Positions 33,391 through 44,305 of a stretch of 64,000 nucleotides of DNA are shown in pieces. The stretch lies in assembly GCF_052324685.1 (NCBI RefSeq), contig NW_027506890.1, positions 248,501-312,500 of the forward strand, read 5' to 3'. The notes under the pieces were generated by a model. That model was not told where the DNA came from. It saw nothing but the letters and a program-made list of their open reading frames with translations, and did no database searches. Positions within the stretch are counted from its first letter, which is position 1, and each line of letters opens with the position of its first letter. Both the position numbers and the translations under genes were made by a program. Source of the stretch: Brachyhypopomus gauderio. Taxonomy: Eukaryota > Chordata > Actinopteri > Gymnotiformes > Hypopomidae.

Positions 33391-34675
33391 GGGTGGGCGA
33401 TTTATATGGATACACCTAGATTGTAACGCGGTGGGAGTTGGGGTCGGACACATTTGCGGTGAAGAGTGGACTGATACCTTAGCGGAGCTAGTCTCCTTTA
33501 AAGAAACCGCGCCCACACGGAGAGTGCGCGACTTACGAGGCATACCAAACTAAACTGAAACACTAACGAATGAATACAACGAACCACAGCGACTTTGAAG
33601 GAAAATACATTTATGTAAAATAAGAATTCTGAAAATAATACAAGGTACAGAGAAACACAGCAGAGACTAAAGTAAACAAGATATACAAAACCACAACGAC
33701 CAAATACGCCAGACCACTAATACTTATACCCGGGGAAAAACCATCTGGAACTCAAAAACGCAGAAGCTTAGACTAAGAAGACACGAACGCTAAGACAGAC
33801 GGAGTTAGACAACGTAACAGATCACAAAGCAAACACCAGGAATAAACTAAGAATGAACATGGAATGCACTACTAGGAGTAACTAAAGCTAAAACATACAA
33901 CAGACAAGGAGACTAAACTAACCAAATACAAATACTTACAAGGCTTTTACACACAAAACTAGGGCTAACAATTAGAGTAACAAGAACTAAACCACCAGGT
34001 CACAAACACACACAATAACCCACAATGAGAACACAGAAAACCAGGAACTAAATACCAGAACAATAGGCCCTTTTCACAACAAAACGGAAATACGTCACCG
34101 CCGGGTAAAACAAGTTCCGGTACTCGCAGAAGATAGTTGTTGTCAATTCACCTCAGCATGGAGCGTGTGTTTACTTCATCCCTGTCGTCGCTGCCGAGAC
34201 TGAATTTTAAATACGTTTCCAGTATCGTTGGAGAACATTCAACAACAAGCGGTTCCAAGTTAAATAGAGGCTACAAATTGTTTGTAGAATAATTTATTCA
34301 CTTATACCAGGGTAAGCTAACACCAGCTAGCACTAGCTAGGTAACTAACTATTATTTAAGGTATAGGTAGTTCCATTAGTCATCCTACGGAGTGGTAAAA
34401 CAGTCTATATTATTATTATATATATTATAATATTACAAATGATACTGACAGCTTTAGTTAACAATATCTAGCTAGGTTAAGCTGGGCGTACACTGTGCGA
34501 TTTTTGGCCCATTTTCAGCCGATTTTTCACTCGTGCGACTGTTTTTGCGATCGGGCCGAGTTTCGGCTTAATCGCGTGTCGTGCATCGTATAGTTTACAC
34601 AGGTAAACGAGGAGCGATTCACACCTCAGACCAACTCCCGATCAGAAATCGCAGCGTCGCAAGAATATCAAACAT

Positions 34676-37600
34676 ATTCAAGAGGGGAGGTTGATAACAC
34701 CTCAAAATGTCTCACCCCCCTACACTTATCCTTTTCTGTTTATTTAATGTTATGCTTCCCCTTATCTGTTCACCACCTGTTTTATTGTCACCCACTCACA
34801 CACAGAAATTAACAGAACTTACATTAACAATAACACTTTGATGCCTACATTAAAATTCCTATCCTGGAACATCCGGGGAGTCGGCTCACAGGCAAAAAAA
34901 ACAAAAATATTAAATCACATTTCCAAACTAGCAGACATTTGCTTATTGCAAGAAACTCATCTATCCCCATCTGACAAAAACGCACTACACTTTAAACATT
35001 TTCACCAACCATTTTCAGCTACATACAACAGTAAACAAAGAGGAGTCTCCATAATAATTAAAAAAAATATCTCATTCACTCATAATACAACCATTGCAGA
35101 CTCTGAAGGTCGCTATATTATTATCAACATAACAATTAACAATCAACCTCTAACAATATGCAACTTATATGGACCCAATATAGATAATCCAGATTTCTTC
35201 CATACCATCTTTACTACCTTAACCACAACTTTCGACCTACCTATTATTATAGGAGGAGACTTCAACTCCGTTATCAACCCACCTATTGACAGAAGTAACA
35301 CTAACAACCGCATCTCACAGTCAACCGTTACCATAAACCAATTCATGAGTGATTTTGGTCTTTGTGATGGCTGGCGATTACAACACCCATCAGCAAGAGA
35401 ATTCACATTTTACTCACCAGTTCACAAATCTTACAGCCGCATTGATTATTTTCTTTTTAGTAATTCACTTCTACCCAACATTACAAACACACAAATACAT
35501 CCTATTATCATCAGCGATCATGCCCCAGTCACTTTTACACTACTCCTTGACAAACCAAACCCTAAGAACAGATGGCGTTTCAACACTTCCCTACTCAATG
35601 ATACTCAGTTTAATACCCTTATTAAAAGAGAGTGGGCATCCTATCTGGAAATGAATGACTCTCCAAATTCATCCCCATCAATTCTCTGGCAAGCAGGAAA
35701 AGCTGTACTAAGAGGTGTAACAATTTCGTATTCCTCTTATAAAAAGAAAAAAGAGGCCAAACATGAAACAGAACTAGAACATAAAATAAAACAACTTGAA
35801 ACATTACATGCAAACAACCCTCAAGATGAATTTGAAAACGAAATAAGAAAATACAAAATGGAATTAAATGAAATTATTAATAAAAAAACACAATTTAAAA
35901 TCCAACAACTCCGTCAAGAACAGTTCCACCATAATAACAAATCAGGTAAATATCTAGCTAATAAAATCAAACAAAATAAAGAAAGATTTACAATAGCCTC
36001 TATAAAAGACTCAACAGGGAGGCCAACCCAATCACCAGAACATATAAACAATATCTTCAGAACCTTTTATACAAATTTATATTCATCAACAAAAGAAAAC
36101 AAACAAGAACATATACACTCCTTTCTAGATAATATCCACTTGCCACACCTTAACCAAGCCCAAATGAATTCACTTGAAATACCAATATCAGAAAAAGAAC
36201 TTTTAACATCCCTCATGAACATGCCCAATAATAAGTCACCCGGGCCAGATGGCTTCCCTGCTGAGTTCTATAAACATTTTTGGACCATACTCAACCCTTT
36301 ATTTCAGAGATTAGTCTTAGAAATAAAACAATGCTCAATAATCCCGGACCACATGAACAGTGCTTCAATCTCACTCATTCTGAAACCAAATAAAGACCCA
36401 ACTCTACCATCTAGCTACCGACCTATATCTCTCCTAAATGTCGATCTTAAAATTATTACAAAAACCCTCGCACACAGACTTGACAAAATTATCCCATCCA
36501 TAATTCACCCTGATCAAACCGGATTCATAAAAGGCAGACATTCATCAAATAATACACGCAGACTTTTCAATCTAATTGACTACTCAATACAACAAAAACT
36601 AGAAACAATCATCGTCAGCTTAGACGCAGAAAAAGCATTTGACAAAGTAAATTGGTCCTTCCTCATATCTACTTTACAGAAATTTGGATTTGGAGAGTTA
36701 TTCATTGACTGGGTTAAAATTCTTTACACTTCACCAACAGCCACGGTAACTACTAATGGATTAATATCACAAAGATTCACATTACACAGGGGATGTAGAC
36801 AAGGATGCCCACTCTCTCCATATCTATTTACTATCTTTATAGAACCACTTGCAGCAGCCATACGGCAAAATAATTCAATAATCGGTATCCAAACAAACAA
36901 TACTCATCATAAAATCTCTCTGTATGCAGATGATATTTTACTATTTTTACAGAAGCCCCACAGCTCACTAAGTGAAACTATTCACCTCATAGAAATCTTT
37001 TCTAATATATCTGACTACTCAATCAATTGGCAAAAATCATCCATTCTACCAATATGCAATAATAGCTGGGATATGACAACTAACCCACCCCCAATCCCCA
37101 TCTGCACATCTCATATCACTTATCTGGGTGTTAACATTTCCTCCAAACTGTCTGAGTTATTTACTCTCAATTACACCCCATTACTCAAAACCATAACAGA
37201 CAATATCCATCGATGGATGAATCTTCCATTATCTCTTATTGGTCGAATAGCTACAGTTAAAATGTCTATCCTCCCTAAGGTCAATTACCTTTTTTCCATG
37301 ATACCCACTCACCCAACAACTTCCTGGTTTAATTCACTCGACTCAATAATCATCAAATTTTATTGGAAAAATAAACCACCAAGAATCAAACTAAACACAC
37401 TTCAACAACCAAAAACACAAGGTGGACTTAACGCCCCAAATTTTTATCAATACTTTCTTTCCAATCAATTGCAATTTATATTTAAATGGATTCACCCGTA
37501 CCAATCAGACAATATTCTCCTAGACTCTGAACAAGCCCACAGTCGCAATATTCCACTCTCAGATCTTCCATTCCTCAGCCAATCAGCTAAATCACTGCCC

Positions 37601-38990
37601 TGTTTCAAGTCTTTAACAATATCATCTGCTCTGTCAGCCTGGTGGAAATTCCATAAAATTACTAAGTCCCCCTTATCCCCATCTAAATTAACCCCTATTT
37701 GGAACAACCCTGACATTTTAAGCAACCAAAAGACACTACACTTCCATACATGGTCAAGCAAGGGTATAACGCACCTACAACATATTCTCCACAATAACAC
37801 CATAGTCCCATTTAGCAGTTTAATCCAGGGGTATGGCATCAAGAGTAATCAATTCCTTCAATATTTACAAGTTAAATCAGCCATACAAGCAGGGTACAAT
37901 AAATTAACTATAAACATAAACCATCCACCTTTAATATCTGCATTAATGAACCTAACTCCCAAAAAATTACTATCTAAAATATACAAAACAATTTCCAAAG
38001 CCGATAACTCTCTCTACATCCCCACATCCAAATGGGAAGTGGACCTATTGATCACCCCCGATGCCGACTTCTGGACCCAGATATGCAAAAATATTTACAG
38101 TATGTCTAATAACTCAAACTTACAATTATTACAATTCAAATTCCTTCACAGAATATACTATACTAATGAGAGATTATCAAAAATGGGATTCACTACTAAC
38201 ATCTGTACTAATTGCTCTCAAAATACCCCTGACACATACATCCACGCTTTCTGGCATTGTACACCCATTCAACAGTTCTGGGAAAAAATTATAAAATCCC
38301 TATCAGTCATCTTTGATTCCCACATCCCACTATCCCCATCCCTCTGCTTACTGAATGACGTAGCCAACACTAATCTTAATAGCACTAATACGAAAATGCT
38401 TCTTATAGCTTTAACCATCGCCAAGAAAACAATCCTCATGAACTGGAAAACAAGACATAAAACCGACATCTCACTCTGGAAAAATCTTCTTCTGGACTAT
38501 ATTACTCTTGATAATACACCCGCTTCTAATACACACACAGATACAGATTCTCTGTCCATATGGGTTTCAACACTAACTTCTCTTCTGAAATGACATTGTT
38601 ACCTTAGCCTGTGAGCCTCACACCCCCCCTTACATACAAATACAATACATGTAAACATAAAACATACTAAAGATCTTATATGTATATGTGCACCTGAATG
38701 CACACACTAACACAAACGAACACTAAACAGCAAATATTTAACTTATATATCTGCATATATCTCACCTCACCACACCTATACACACATGGGCACATACAAT
38801 CACACACTCATGGACAAACACAAAAAACTGTAATATTTAAATAATCCCTCCCCCCTTTCCTCCCTTTTTTTTCTCCTTTGTATTATTTTACCCTTTGGTC
38901 ATATGTTCTTCACCCCAGAGTATTGTTATTGTCATGTTATATGTACAAAAATAAAAAAATAATAAATAGAAAAAAAAAAAAAAAAAAAAA
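34676..38990 (+). mobile_element. L1-clade LINE with open ORF2 (level 5)
   Basis: A 4.3-kb insertion ends in a poly(A) tail (38970-38990) and is flanked by a 14-bp or longer duplication (AGAATATCAAACAT at 34662-34675 and 38991-39004). It carries one long ORF and no ORF1. The 160-base leader before ORF2 is C-rich and empty. It is either 5'-truncated just upstream of ORF2 or of a lineage without ORF1. The perfect duplication, intact ORF and long A tail mark a very recent insertion. Confidence 0.92.
34838..38593 (+). CDS. L1-clade LINE ORF2 protein (endonuclease and reverse transcriptase)
   Basis: The uninterrupted 1251-codon frame encodes the protein that nicks target DNA and primes reverse transcription of the LINE RNA. 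An N-terminal APE-type endonuclease shows WNIRG (N11), QETH (E39), GGDFN (D141, N143) and SDH (D227, H228). A reverse transcriptase follows with NKSPGPDGFPAEFYK, SSYRPISLLNVDLK, SLDAEKAFDKVNW, GCRQGCPLSPYLF and the catalytic YADD at 696-699. The C-terminus has a CCHC motif (C1123, C1126, H1136, C1141). All key residues are present. The length matches the L1 family. Codon use is AT-rich, unlike neighbouring remnants. L1 rather than L2 is chosen from the overall length, the C-terminal CCHC and the poly(A) tail. Confidence 0.95.
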   Translation: MMPTLKFLSWNIRGVGSQAKKTKILNHISKLADICLLQETHLSPSDKNALHFKHFHQPFSATYNSKQRGVSIIIKKNISFTHNTTIADSEGRYIIINITINNQPLTICNLYGPNIDNPDFFHTIFTTLTTTFDLPIIIGGDFNSVINPPIDRSNTNNRISQSTVTINQFMSDFGLCDGWRLQHPSAREFTFYSPVHKSYSRIDYFLFSNSLLPNITNTQIHPIIISDHAPVTFTLLLDKPNPKNRWRFNTSLLNDTQFNTLIKREWASYLEMNDSPNSSPSILWQAGKAVLRGVTISYSSYKKKKEAKHETELEHKIKQLETLHANNPQDEFENEIRKYKMELNEIINKKTQFKIQQLRQEQFHHNNKSGKYLANKIKQNKERFTIASIKDSTGRPTQSPEHINNIFRTFYTNLYSSTKENKQEHIHSFLDNIHLPHLNQAQMNSLEIPISEKELLTSLMNMPNNKSPGPDGFPAEFYKHFWTILNPLFQRLVLEIKQCSIIPDHMNSASISLILKPNKDPTLPSSYRPISLLNVDLKIITKTLAHRLDKIIPSIIHPDQTGFIKGRHSSNNTRRLFNLIDYSIQQKLETIIVSLDAEKAFDKVNWSFLISTLQKFGFGELFIDWVKILYTSPTATVTTNGLISQRFTLHRGCRQGCPLSPYLFTIFIEPLAAAIRQNNSIIGIQTNNTHHKISLYADDILLFLQKPHSSLSETIHLIEIFSNISDYSINWQKSSILPICNNSWDMTTNPPPIPICTSHITYLGVNISSKLSELFTLNYTPLLKTITDNIHRWMNLPLSLIGRIATVKMSILPKVNYLFSMIPTHPTTSWFNSLDSIIIKFYWKNKPPRIKLNTLQQPKTQGGLNAPNFYQYFLSNQLQFIFKWIHPYQSDNILLDSEQAHSRNIPLSDLPFLSQSAKSLPCFKSLTISSALSAWWKFHKITKSPLSPSKLTPIWNNPDILSNQKTLHFHTWSSKGITHLQHILHNNTIVPFSSLIQGYGIKSNQFLQYLQVKSAIQAGYNKLTININHPPLISALMNLTPKKLLSKIYKTISKADNSLYIPTSKWEVDLLITPDADFWTQICKNIYSMSNNSNLQLLQFKFLHRIYYTNERLSKMGFTTNICTNCSQNTPDTYIHAFWHCTPIQQFWEKIIKSLSVIFDSHIPLSPSLCLLNDVANTNLNSTNTKMLLIALTIAKKTILMNWKTRHKTDISLWKNLLLDYITLDNTPASNTHTDTDSLSIWVSTLTSLLK

Positions 38991-39289
38991 AGAATATCAA
39001 ACATGTTTGAAATTCAAATCGCTCCTCGTGAGAGTATCGCACTGTTGAAGCAGCTCCACGAGCCGACTCTCCCTGCTATTTAGTCGTAGTTTGAGCTGAA
39101 GCGGAGTACATGATTTAAAATATCGTACAGTGTACGCCCGGCTTTAGCAAGCCAAGGGACGTCAGCTATTGATTGTTTGGTTTACATCAGTATCAATAAA
39201 GTTCATGACACACACCAAGTTATTACGTGTTATTGTTTATTCAGTGTCCAATATAGTCGACAGCAAAGTGATGGTCAGAGCTGAATGCT

Positions 39290-39702
39290 ACCGAGCAGAG
39301 CTGGATGCTAGCGGATCACAACTAGTTTCAGAGCCGTTTCAGTGGAACAGTTGCTGTCGCATTTGAAAGAGCAAACTCTCGACTAGTAGATGTTCGTGGT
39401 GTACTGCCAGCCGAGAGCTTGCTCTTTTCTAGCTAGATGCTATCGGATCGGGGCTAGAAGCTATCGGATCGGGGCTAGAAGCTATCGGATCGGGGCTAGA
39501 AGCTATCGGATCGGGGCTAGAAGCTATCGGATCACGACTAGAAGCTATCGGATCACGGCTAGAAGCTAGCGAACCGGGGCTAGAAGCTAGCGAACCGGGG
39601 CTAGAAGCTAGCGAACCGGGGCTAGATGCTATCGGACCGGGGCTAGATGCTATCGGACCGGGGCTAGATGCTATCGGACCGGGGCTAGATGCTAGCGGAC
39701 GT
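39290..39702. repeat. 21-bp minisatellite within the THAP element
   Basis: About a dozen copies of a 21-bp unit (GCTAGAAGCTATCGGATCGGG with AAGC/ATGC and ATCGG/AGCGA variants) run from about 39431 to 39702, with looser related copies from 39290. Variants are grouped in blocks. Confidence 0.9.
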
Positions 39703-39739
39703 ACGTGTACTCCCAGCCGAGAGCTTTATCTTTCAAACG

Positions 39740-40030
39740 CGGACAGCAACTGTTCCACTGAAACCGGCTGGGAACAGTAACAGTACCGGGGACAGTAACA
39801 GTACCAACTTTTAGCCGCGAGCTTCCTGCTATGTAGTCTGCAGCAGTGAAATGCTGGCTACACACAAAGATGCTCCATATCACAAAGTTTTCCCCTTCAT
39901 CCCTCCTAATTGCACAAACCCATCTGCTCGTCGTCAGCCGGAAAACCATAGAAACTGAGATACGACTGTTTTTGCTTCGAGATCGAGCACCCTGGTGCAC
40001 TGCAAAAGCTCGTTATTGGACTCTGCCATT
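39740..40030 (-). pseudogene. THAP DNA-binding domain, frameshifted
   Basis: On the minus strand one frame gives FCSAPGCSISKQKQSYLSFYGFP and a second frame continues RWVCAIRRDEGENFVIW, then FVCSQHFTAADY and VTVPSRFQWN. Together these show the C2CH zinc pattern (CxxxxC, then CSQH) and a final VPSxF box of THAP domains. A one-base frameshift near 39945 separates them. Such domains bind element ends in P-type transposases. The copy is broken and no catalytic part follows. Confidence 0.75.
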
Positions 40031-40630
40031 GTTTAATGTGTAACGGAAGTAACTTTACCCTGCAACGAGAGCTTCCGGAAGAAAAAATGCGGAAGTGTGA
40101 AAAGGGCCTATAATGAAACAAACAAGAAACAGGTGAGAAGGCAAATAAAGGCAGGATTAATACAAAGGTGTGGCAGACAGGAGGAGGGCGGAGCCAAGCG
40201 TGACATAGATAAAATGGGAATGGTTGGTGATATTAACTTACTGTTTGTGGCACATTAGTTAATGTAACTTTATTCTTTCATGAGTTATTTACAAGTTTCT
40301 GACCACTTATACACAGTGTGTGTGAGCACTTTGAACAATGGGTAGCACTTTGAACATTTTTATAAGTGGTCAGAAACTTGTATATAACTCATGAAATAAT
40401 AAAGATATGTTAACACTAAGCACACCATTGTTTTTCTTGTGAAATTCTCAATATGTTTGATGTGTCACATGACCCTCTTCCCTACTAAAGTTGGATCCAA
40501 AATGGCCAACTTCAAAATGGCAGCCATTGTCACCACCAATCTTGAAGAGTTTCTCCCTCCCATATAGTAATGTGCCACAAACAGGAAGTTAATATCACCA
40601 ACCATTCCCATTTTATTTAGGTGTATCAAT

Positions 40631-41243
40631 TGTCGTGGAAATTTTCTGGAAATGGATGAGGACTCAGACGTGGTTAAATGATTAATTTATTACAAAAATA
40701 TAAATATATATAAATAGGACAAAGACAGATACAAGACAGACACAGACATGAGAGTCTCATTCAAGCATGACAACTCTGAAGACAGGGGGGCAGTCCCCCT
40801 GCTTATATACAATCTTAAACACAATTCAGCAGTTCTAACAGCAGGTTATCTTTAGCACAGCATGTTCCAAAACATAAGCGTTAGCAGGCTACATTGTCTC
40901 ACATGTGTGTATCTCCTAATATGGACTTCCCTAGAGTTAGCGGAAGCAACTGATGTATCAGTTGAACACAGAGAAAGCTGAATGACCCAAGACTAGTAGC
41001 CTAGTGACTACCAGTTAACAGAGTGTTCTTACCCTCAGCACTCTCCCTGACCTGGGTCACGTATAGCACACATGCATAATATGAACTAAACATGGTACAC
41101 TGAATCACACTACTTCATTATTGTAGTCCTTCTGCTTAGTCAGAATGGACATGTCCTAAATCATAAAGTTCATAATGATCTCTTATAATAAATAAACATG
41201 ATCTAATCAATGATAATTAGTCAATAATCAATTTCTCTCACAC
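40631..41243 (-). mobile_element. Probable solo LTR in the right arm of level 1
   Basis: On the minus strand the 613-bp segment starts TGTGAGAGAAATTG and ends TTTCCACGACA, with an AATAAA-type signal about 80 bases before the end. It separates two parts of the level 1 right arm. No clean duplication is visible. Confidence 0.5.
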
Positions 41244-41586
41244 CATACACATGGCCCACCCTGTATATTGCAGACTATATGAAGCCATTTTGGTGTCCTT
41301 GCATTCTTCTCTCTGTGAATATGCTTCAATCAATTCGATCCATCTAACAGGACCAGTCAGCTACACAGAACAATCATTCAAATCCTCCAGCAGGCCCGTG
41401 GGCCTCGTGATTTTGCTGCTGAAACAAGCCCCTTGCTTTTGTGTGCACGGACTCTGTACAGCATGTGTTAAAACACGTGTGTGGAGTACCACACAAATCA
41501 TGCACCAGGTGACTCTGGTATTGTAGTCTTCATTCAGTGTTTGCCTGGCACGGTATCTGAACATCTAAACTGTACATGACATTTAC

Positions 41587-42271
41587 ATACCTGTCAAGTG
41601 TCCCGTTTTGGCCGGGACAGTCCCGTATTTTACTTCTCTGTCCCGGCGTCATCCCGTATTTTTATTTTCCCGTATTTGTCCCGTATTTTCAGTTTTCAAT
41701 TTTAATTTTTTTTTAAAGCATTCATGTGCCGCTCCAAACAGAATTCTGTCACTAGCCTCGCGAGAACTGCCACCCAGAATACTGCAGGTGGAACAACAAA
41801 TCAGAGATGGATTTAACGAGAGAAGGCAGTCCTGCCAAAAAAGCTAAGCGTACATGTAAGTACCTTGACGAATGGGACAGGGAATTTACTTTCCTAAAGA
41901 GGAGCATGAAGGGGCATAGCTACTCATTCTGTAAGATTTCTAGCTGTGATTTTAGTGTCTCTCATGGGGAAAGGAACGATGTCCGTCAGCACGAACAATC
42001 TGCCAAGCACAAACTAAAGGCACAGAAATATGCCCAGGAGATGTCCCCATTTGTAGCTAGAAATACCACTAGAAAATTTAATTTTTTTCATTCATTTGTA
42101 GTTCAAAACATATTTGGGGTGTTTTTTCTTCACTTTTTGCCACTCCAAAGATGTTTTCGTTTCTCCTACAGCCTCGATTGTAGCTATATGCAAATAACAG
42201 ATTATGCAAATTAGGCGATTGTCACATACGGGAAATGTCCCGTATTTTTAAATACAACACTTGACAGGTAT
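41587..42271 (+). mobile_element. hAT element with transposase remnant
   Basis: Ends are ATACCTGTCAAGTGTCCCG and the complement-type AACACTTGACAGGTAT. The near-perfect 8-bp duplication ACATTTAC/GCATTTAT lies at 41579-41586 and 42272-42279. Repeated TCCCGTATTTT motifs occur near both ends. Confidence 0.85.
41807..42070 (+). pseudogene. hAT transposase N-terminal zinc-finger fragment
   Basis: The frame gives MDLTREGSPAKKAKRTCKYL, then KYLDEWDREFTFLKRSM, SFCKISSCDFSVSHGERNDV and RQHEQSAKHKLKAQ. The C-C-H-H arrangement is a BED-like zinc finger at the N-terminus of a hAT transposase subgroup. The catalytic domain is absent. Confidence 0.65.
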
Positions 42272-42279
42272 GCATTTAT

Positions 42280-43658
42280 CGACATGGACAGGTTCTGCAT
42301 TGTTATAGAAGAAAACACCAGATATTCACAAAATGTGTGATGAATGACAGTTTAGTTCATCGTGCAAAATATATCTAGGGTTAAAAATACAATTAAGCTT
42401 TATTTAAAGAATTTAGTGAAGGCAGGTGATTTTTGACCCATAGGATTCATTTAACTATACAGCATCCAGAAAGCTTTACTGAAGTGTTTTGTTGTCTCCC
42501 TTAACAAATGATACTAGAACAAAGAAGATACTTCAGACTCCAAGGATACCAAGGAACAGTAAAAGTATCTCTCTCTTGATCTCTCGATTTCTCTCTCTCT
42601 CTGTGTGCTGCGTGTATGTATGTGTCTGCACGGTGTGCATGTGTGTGTGTTTTGTTTTGACCCCTTAATGGTCATGATGGGCAAGGGGGCAAGAAAACAG
42701 AGTGACTTACTAAGCCTGTAATGAGTTGAAATGTGTGGCATGTCCAGGTTCTTTACAATGTATTTGTTTCTCTTTTAAGTTTTCTCTTCAGGCATTTTGA
42801 AGTAATCCTATTTTAGGCATAGTTATCTCACATACAGTCCTGTGCAAAATTCTTAGGCCACCCAAGCAAATTATGTTTATATTCTTTCAAAAATAAAAAG
42901 TTTTGCGGTGTGACGAGACAGAGTGCGGTATAAGACACCCAATCCTTCCTGCTCACACTACTCATATAATGTTAGGTTGGGTAGTGTGAGCAGTGTGCCA
43001 AAGTGAAAGTTCATCTGAACACTACACCACTGTTTCATCTATAGCACTTACAGTAATTGCATTTCAAGACTTTTGAGCTTCTTTTTGTTAGGCTGAAATA
43101 TTTTATATATTCCAATGTCAAACATAGAAGAAAGGGTTGAGAATCAAACTTGTATTCTTCCATTTCACAAGATGTCAGCTTTATTTTTTGGAAAATATAT
43201 GCACAAGATTTGTTACTTTTCACTTTGTTACTATTAGTGTTTATTTGCATTAATCTTTAAGGCATTCATATTTATATATTATAGTGTCTTTATATGTTAA
43301 AAATCACTGCCAATTCAAAAGCCTATGTTGTTGGGTGTCCTATGACTTTTGCACAGTAATGTAGTTGGACTGAAAGAGCATGTTTATAAATCCCAAAATA
43401 GCTTTGGGCCTACACACATTTTGACATACTGCAGTAATACAGTCCCAGTAGGCCTCATATATAACTAAGTACTGTTCAGTTAGCAGTACCAAGGACTAGA
43501 ACAAAACATACCAAGGCTTCATTAAACCACTATGCTACCCACACCTGGATCCAACTAGCATACGATCTTAGTCCCCAAATTTAGTTAGGGTAATGAAGTG
43601 TTCATTTATTCCTTTAATATTTATCTTTATATATTTATTAATATAGAATGTATGTGTT

Positions 43659-43722
<64 letters not shown>

Positions 43723-44305
43723 CTTACTTATCTCTTAAGGTTCTTTATACATTCATCAATGTTAAGTAAAGCTGCATTGATTACATTTGCATCTGAAATG
43801 AGCTATACAACTACAGTAAAATGAAACTTTTTTCAGCTTTAGCAAACAGAGGACTTTAAGTGTTGGGTTTGTTGCTGGTATCTTGGCTTGTTTTCCCTTC
43901 TGTGGCCCCCTGAACTTCCGCTCTGCATCTTGCACACCTAAGGAAATGTTTGATCAGCAACGTACCACCAGACAGAGCAAAGGGCTGAGGTGTGAAGTCT
44001 GCAAGCTTTTCTCTCTTTCTGACATTGTCATAAGTCTTGCACTTAAATCTAAAAAAGTCAGTTATTCACTGACGTGTTGTTTATTATTGTACATACTAAA
44101 GAATATATGAATAACAAGATTAAAACCAACTATTGCAGAATTACTACAATGCTACAGATTTTATGCTACAGCATGAAGTTGGTTTCCTGTTTTCACAGGA
44201 AGTGAGAACCAGAACAATAACCTATATTAACTTCTGATTTTAGAAATACAGACAGAGAGCCTTTTCTTCATTTGCAGATATACAAATACTGTGTATTGTG
44301 GCCAG
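42280..44305. other. Intergenic DNA with TA microsatellite
   Basis: No gene was recognised. A (TA)n tract lies at 43664-43719 and a short CT/TG-rich stretch at 42570-42650. The region lies 3' of Ig gene 2. Confidence 0.45.
43664..43719. repeat. TA microsatellite
   Basis: An uninterrupted (TA)n tract of about 56 bases. Confidence 0.95.

Larger units (their letters stand above)
34480..39143. mobile_element. PIF/Harbinger-type MITE (level 4)
   Basis: Ends are AGCTGGGCGTACACTGTGC and the complement-type GTACAGTGTACGCCCGGCT. The TTA duplication lies at 34477-34479 and 39144-39146. The MITE proper is about 330 bp, split by the LINE inserted at 34676-38990. Confidence 0.8.
34064..40110 (-). mobile_element. 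THAP-encoding DNA transposon remnant (level 3)
   Basis: Ends are TAGGCCCTTTTCACA and the complement-type TGTGAAAAGGGCCTA. The right part (39146-40110) carries a broken THAP domain on the minus strand and a 21-bp minisatellite. THAP domains at the N-terminus are known from P-element and Kolobok transposases, so it may belong to one of these. No catalytic domain was found and no target duplication is clear. Levels 4 and 5 interrupt it. Confidence 0.6.
33422..40205 (-). mobile_element. Solo LTR (level 2), split by a THAP element
   Basis: The 5-bp duplication TAGAT lies at 33417-33421 and 40206-40210. On the minus strand the LTR starts TGTCACGCTTGGC and ends CGCGTTACA. The two parts (33422-34063 and 40111-40205) total about 740 bp. 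Minus-strand start and end resemble the LTR remnants at 12.6 kb and 1.3 kb. No internal retroviral genes are present. Confidence 0.7.
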
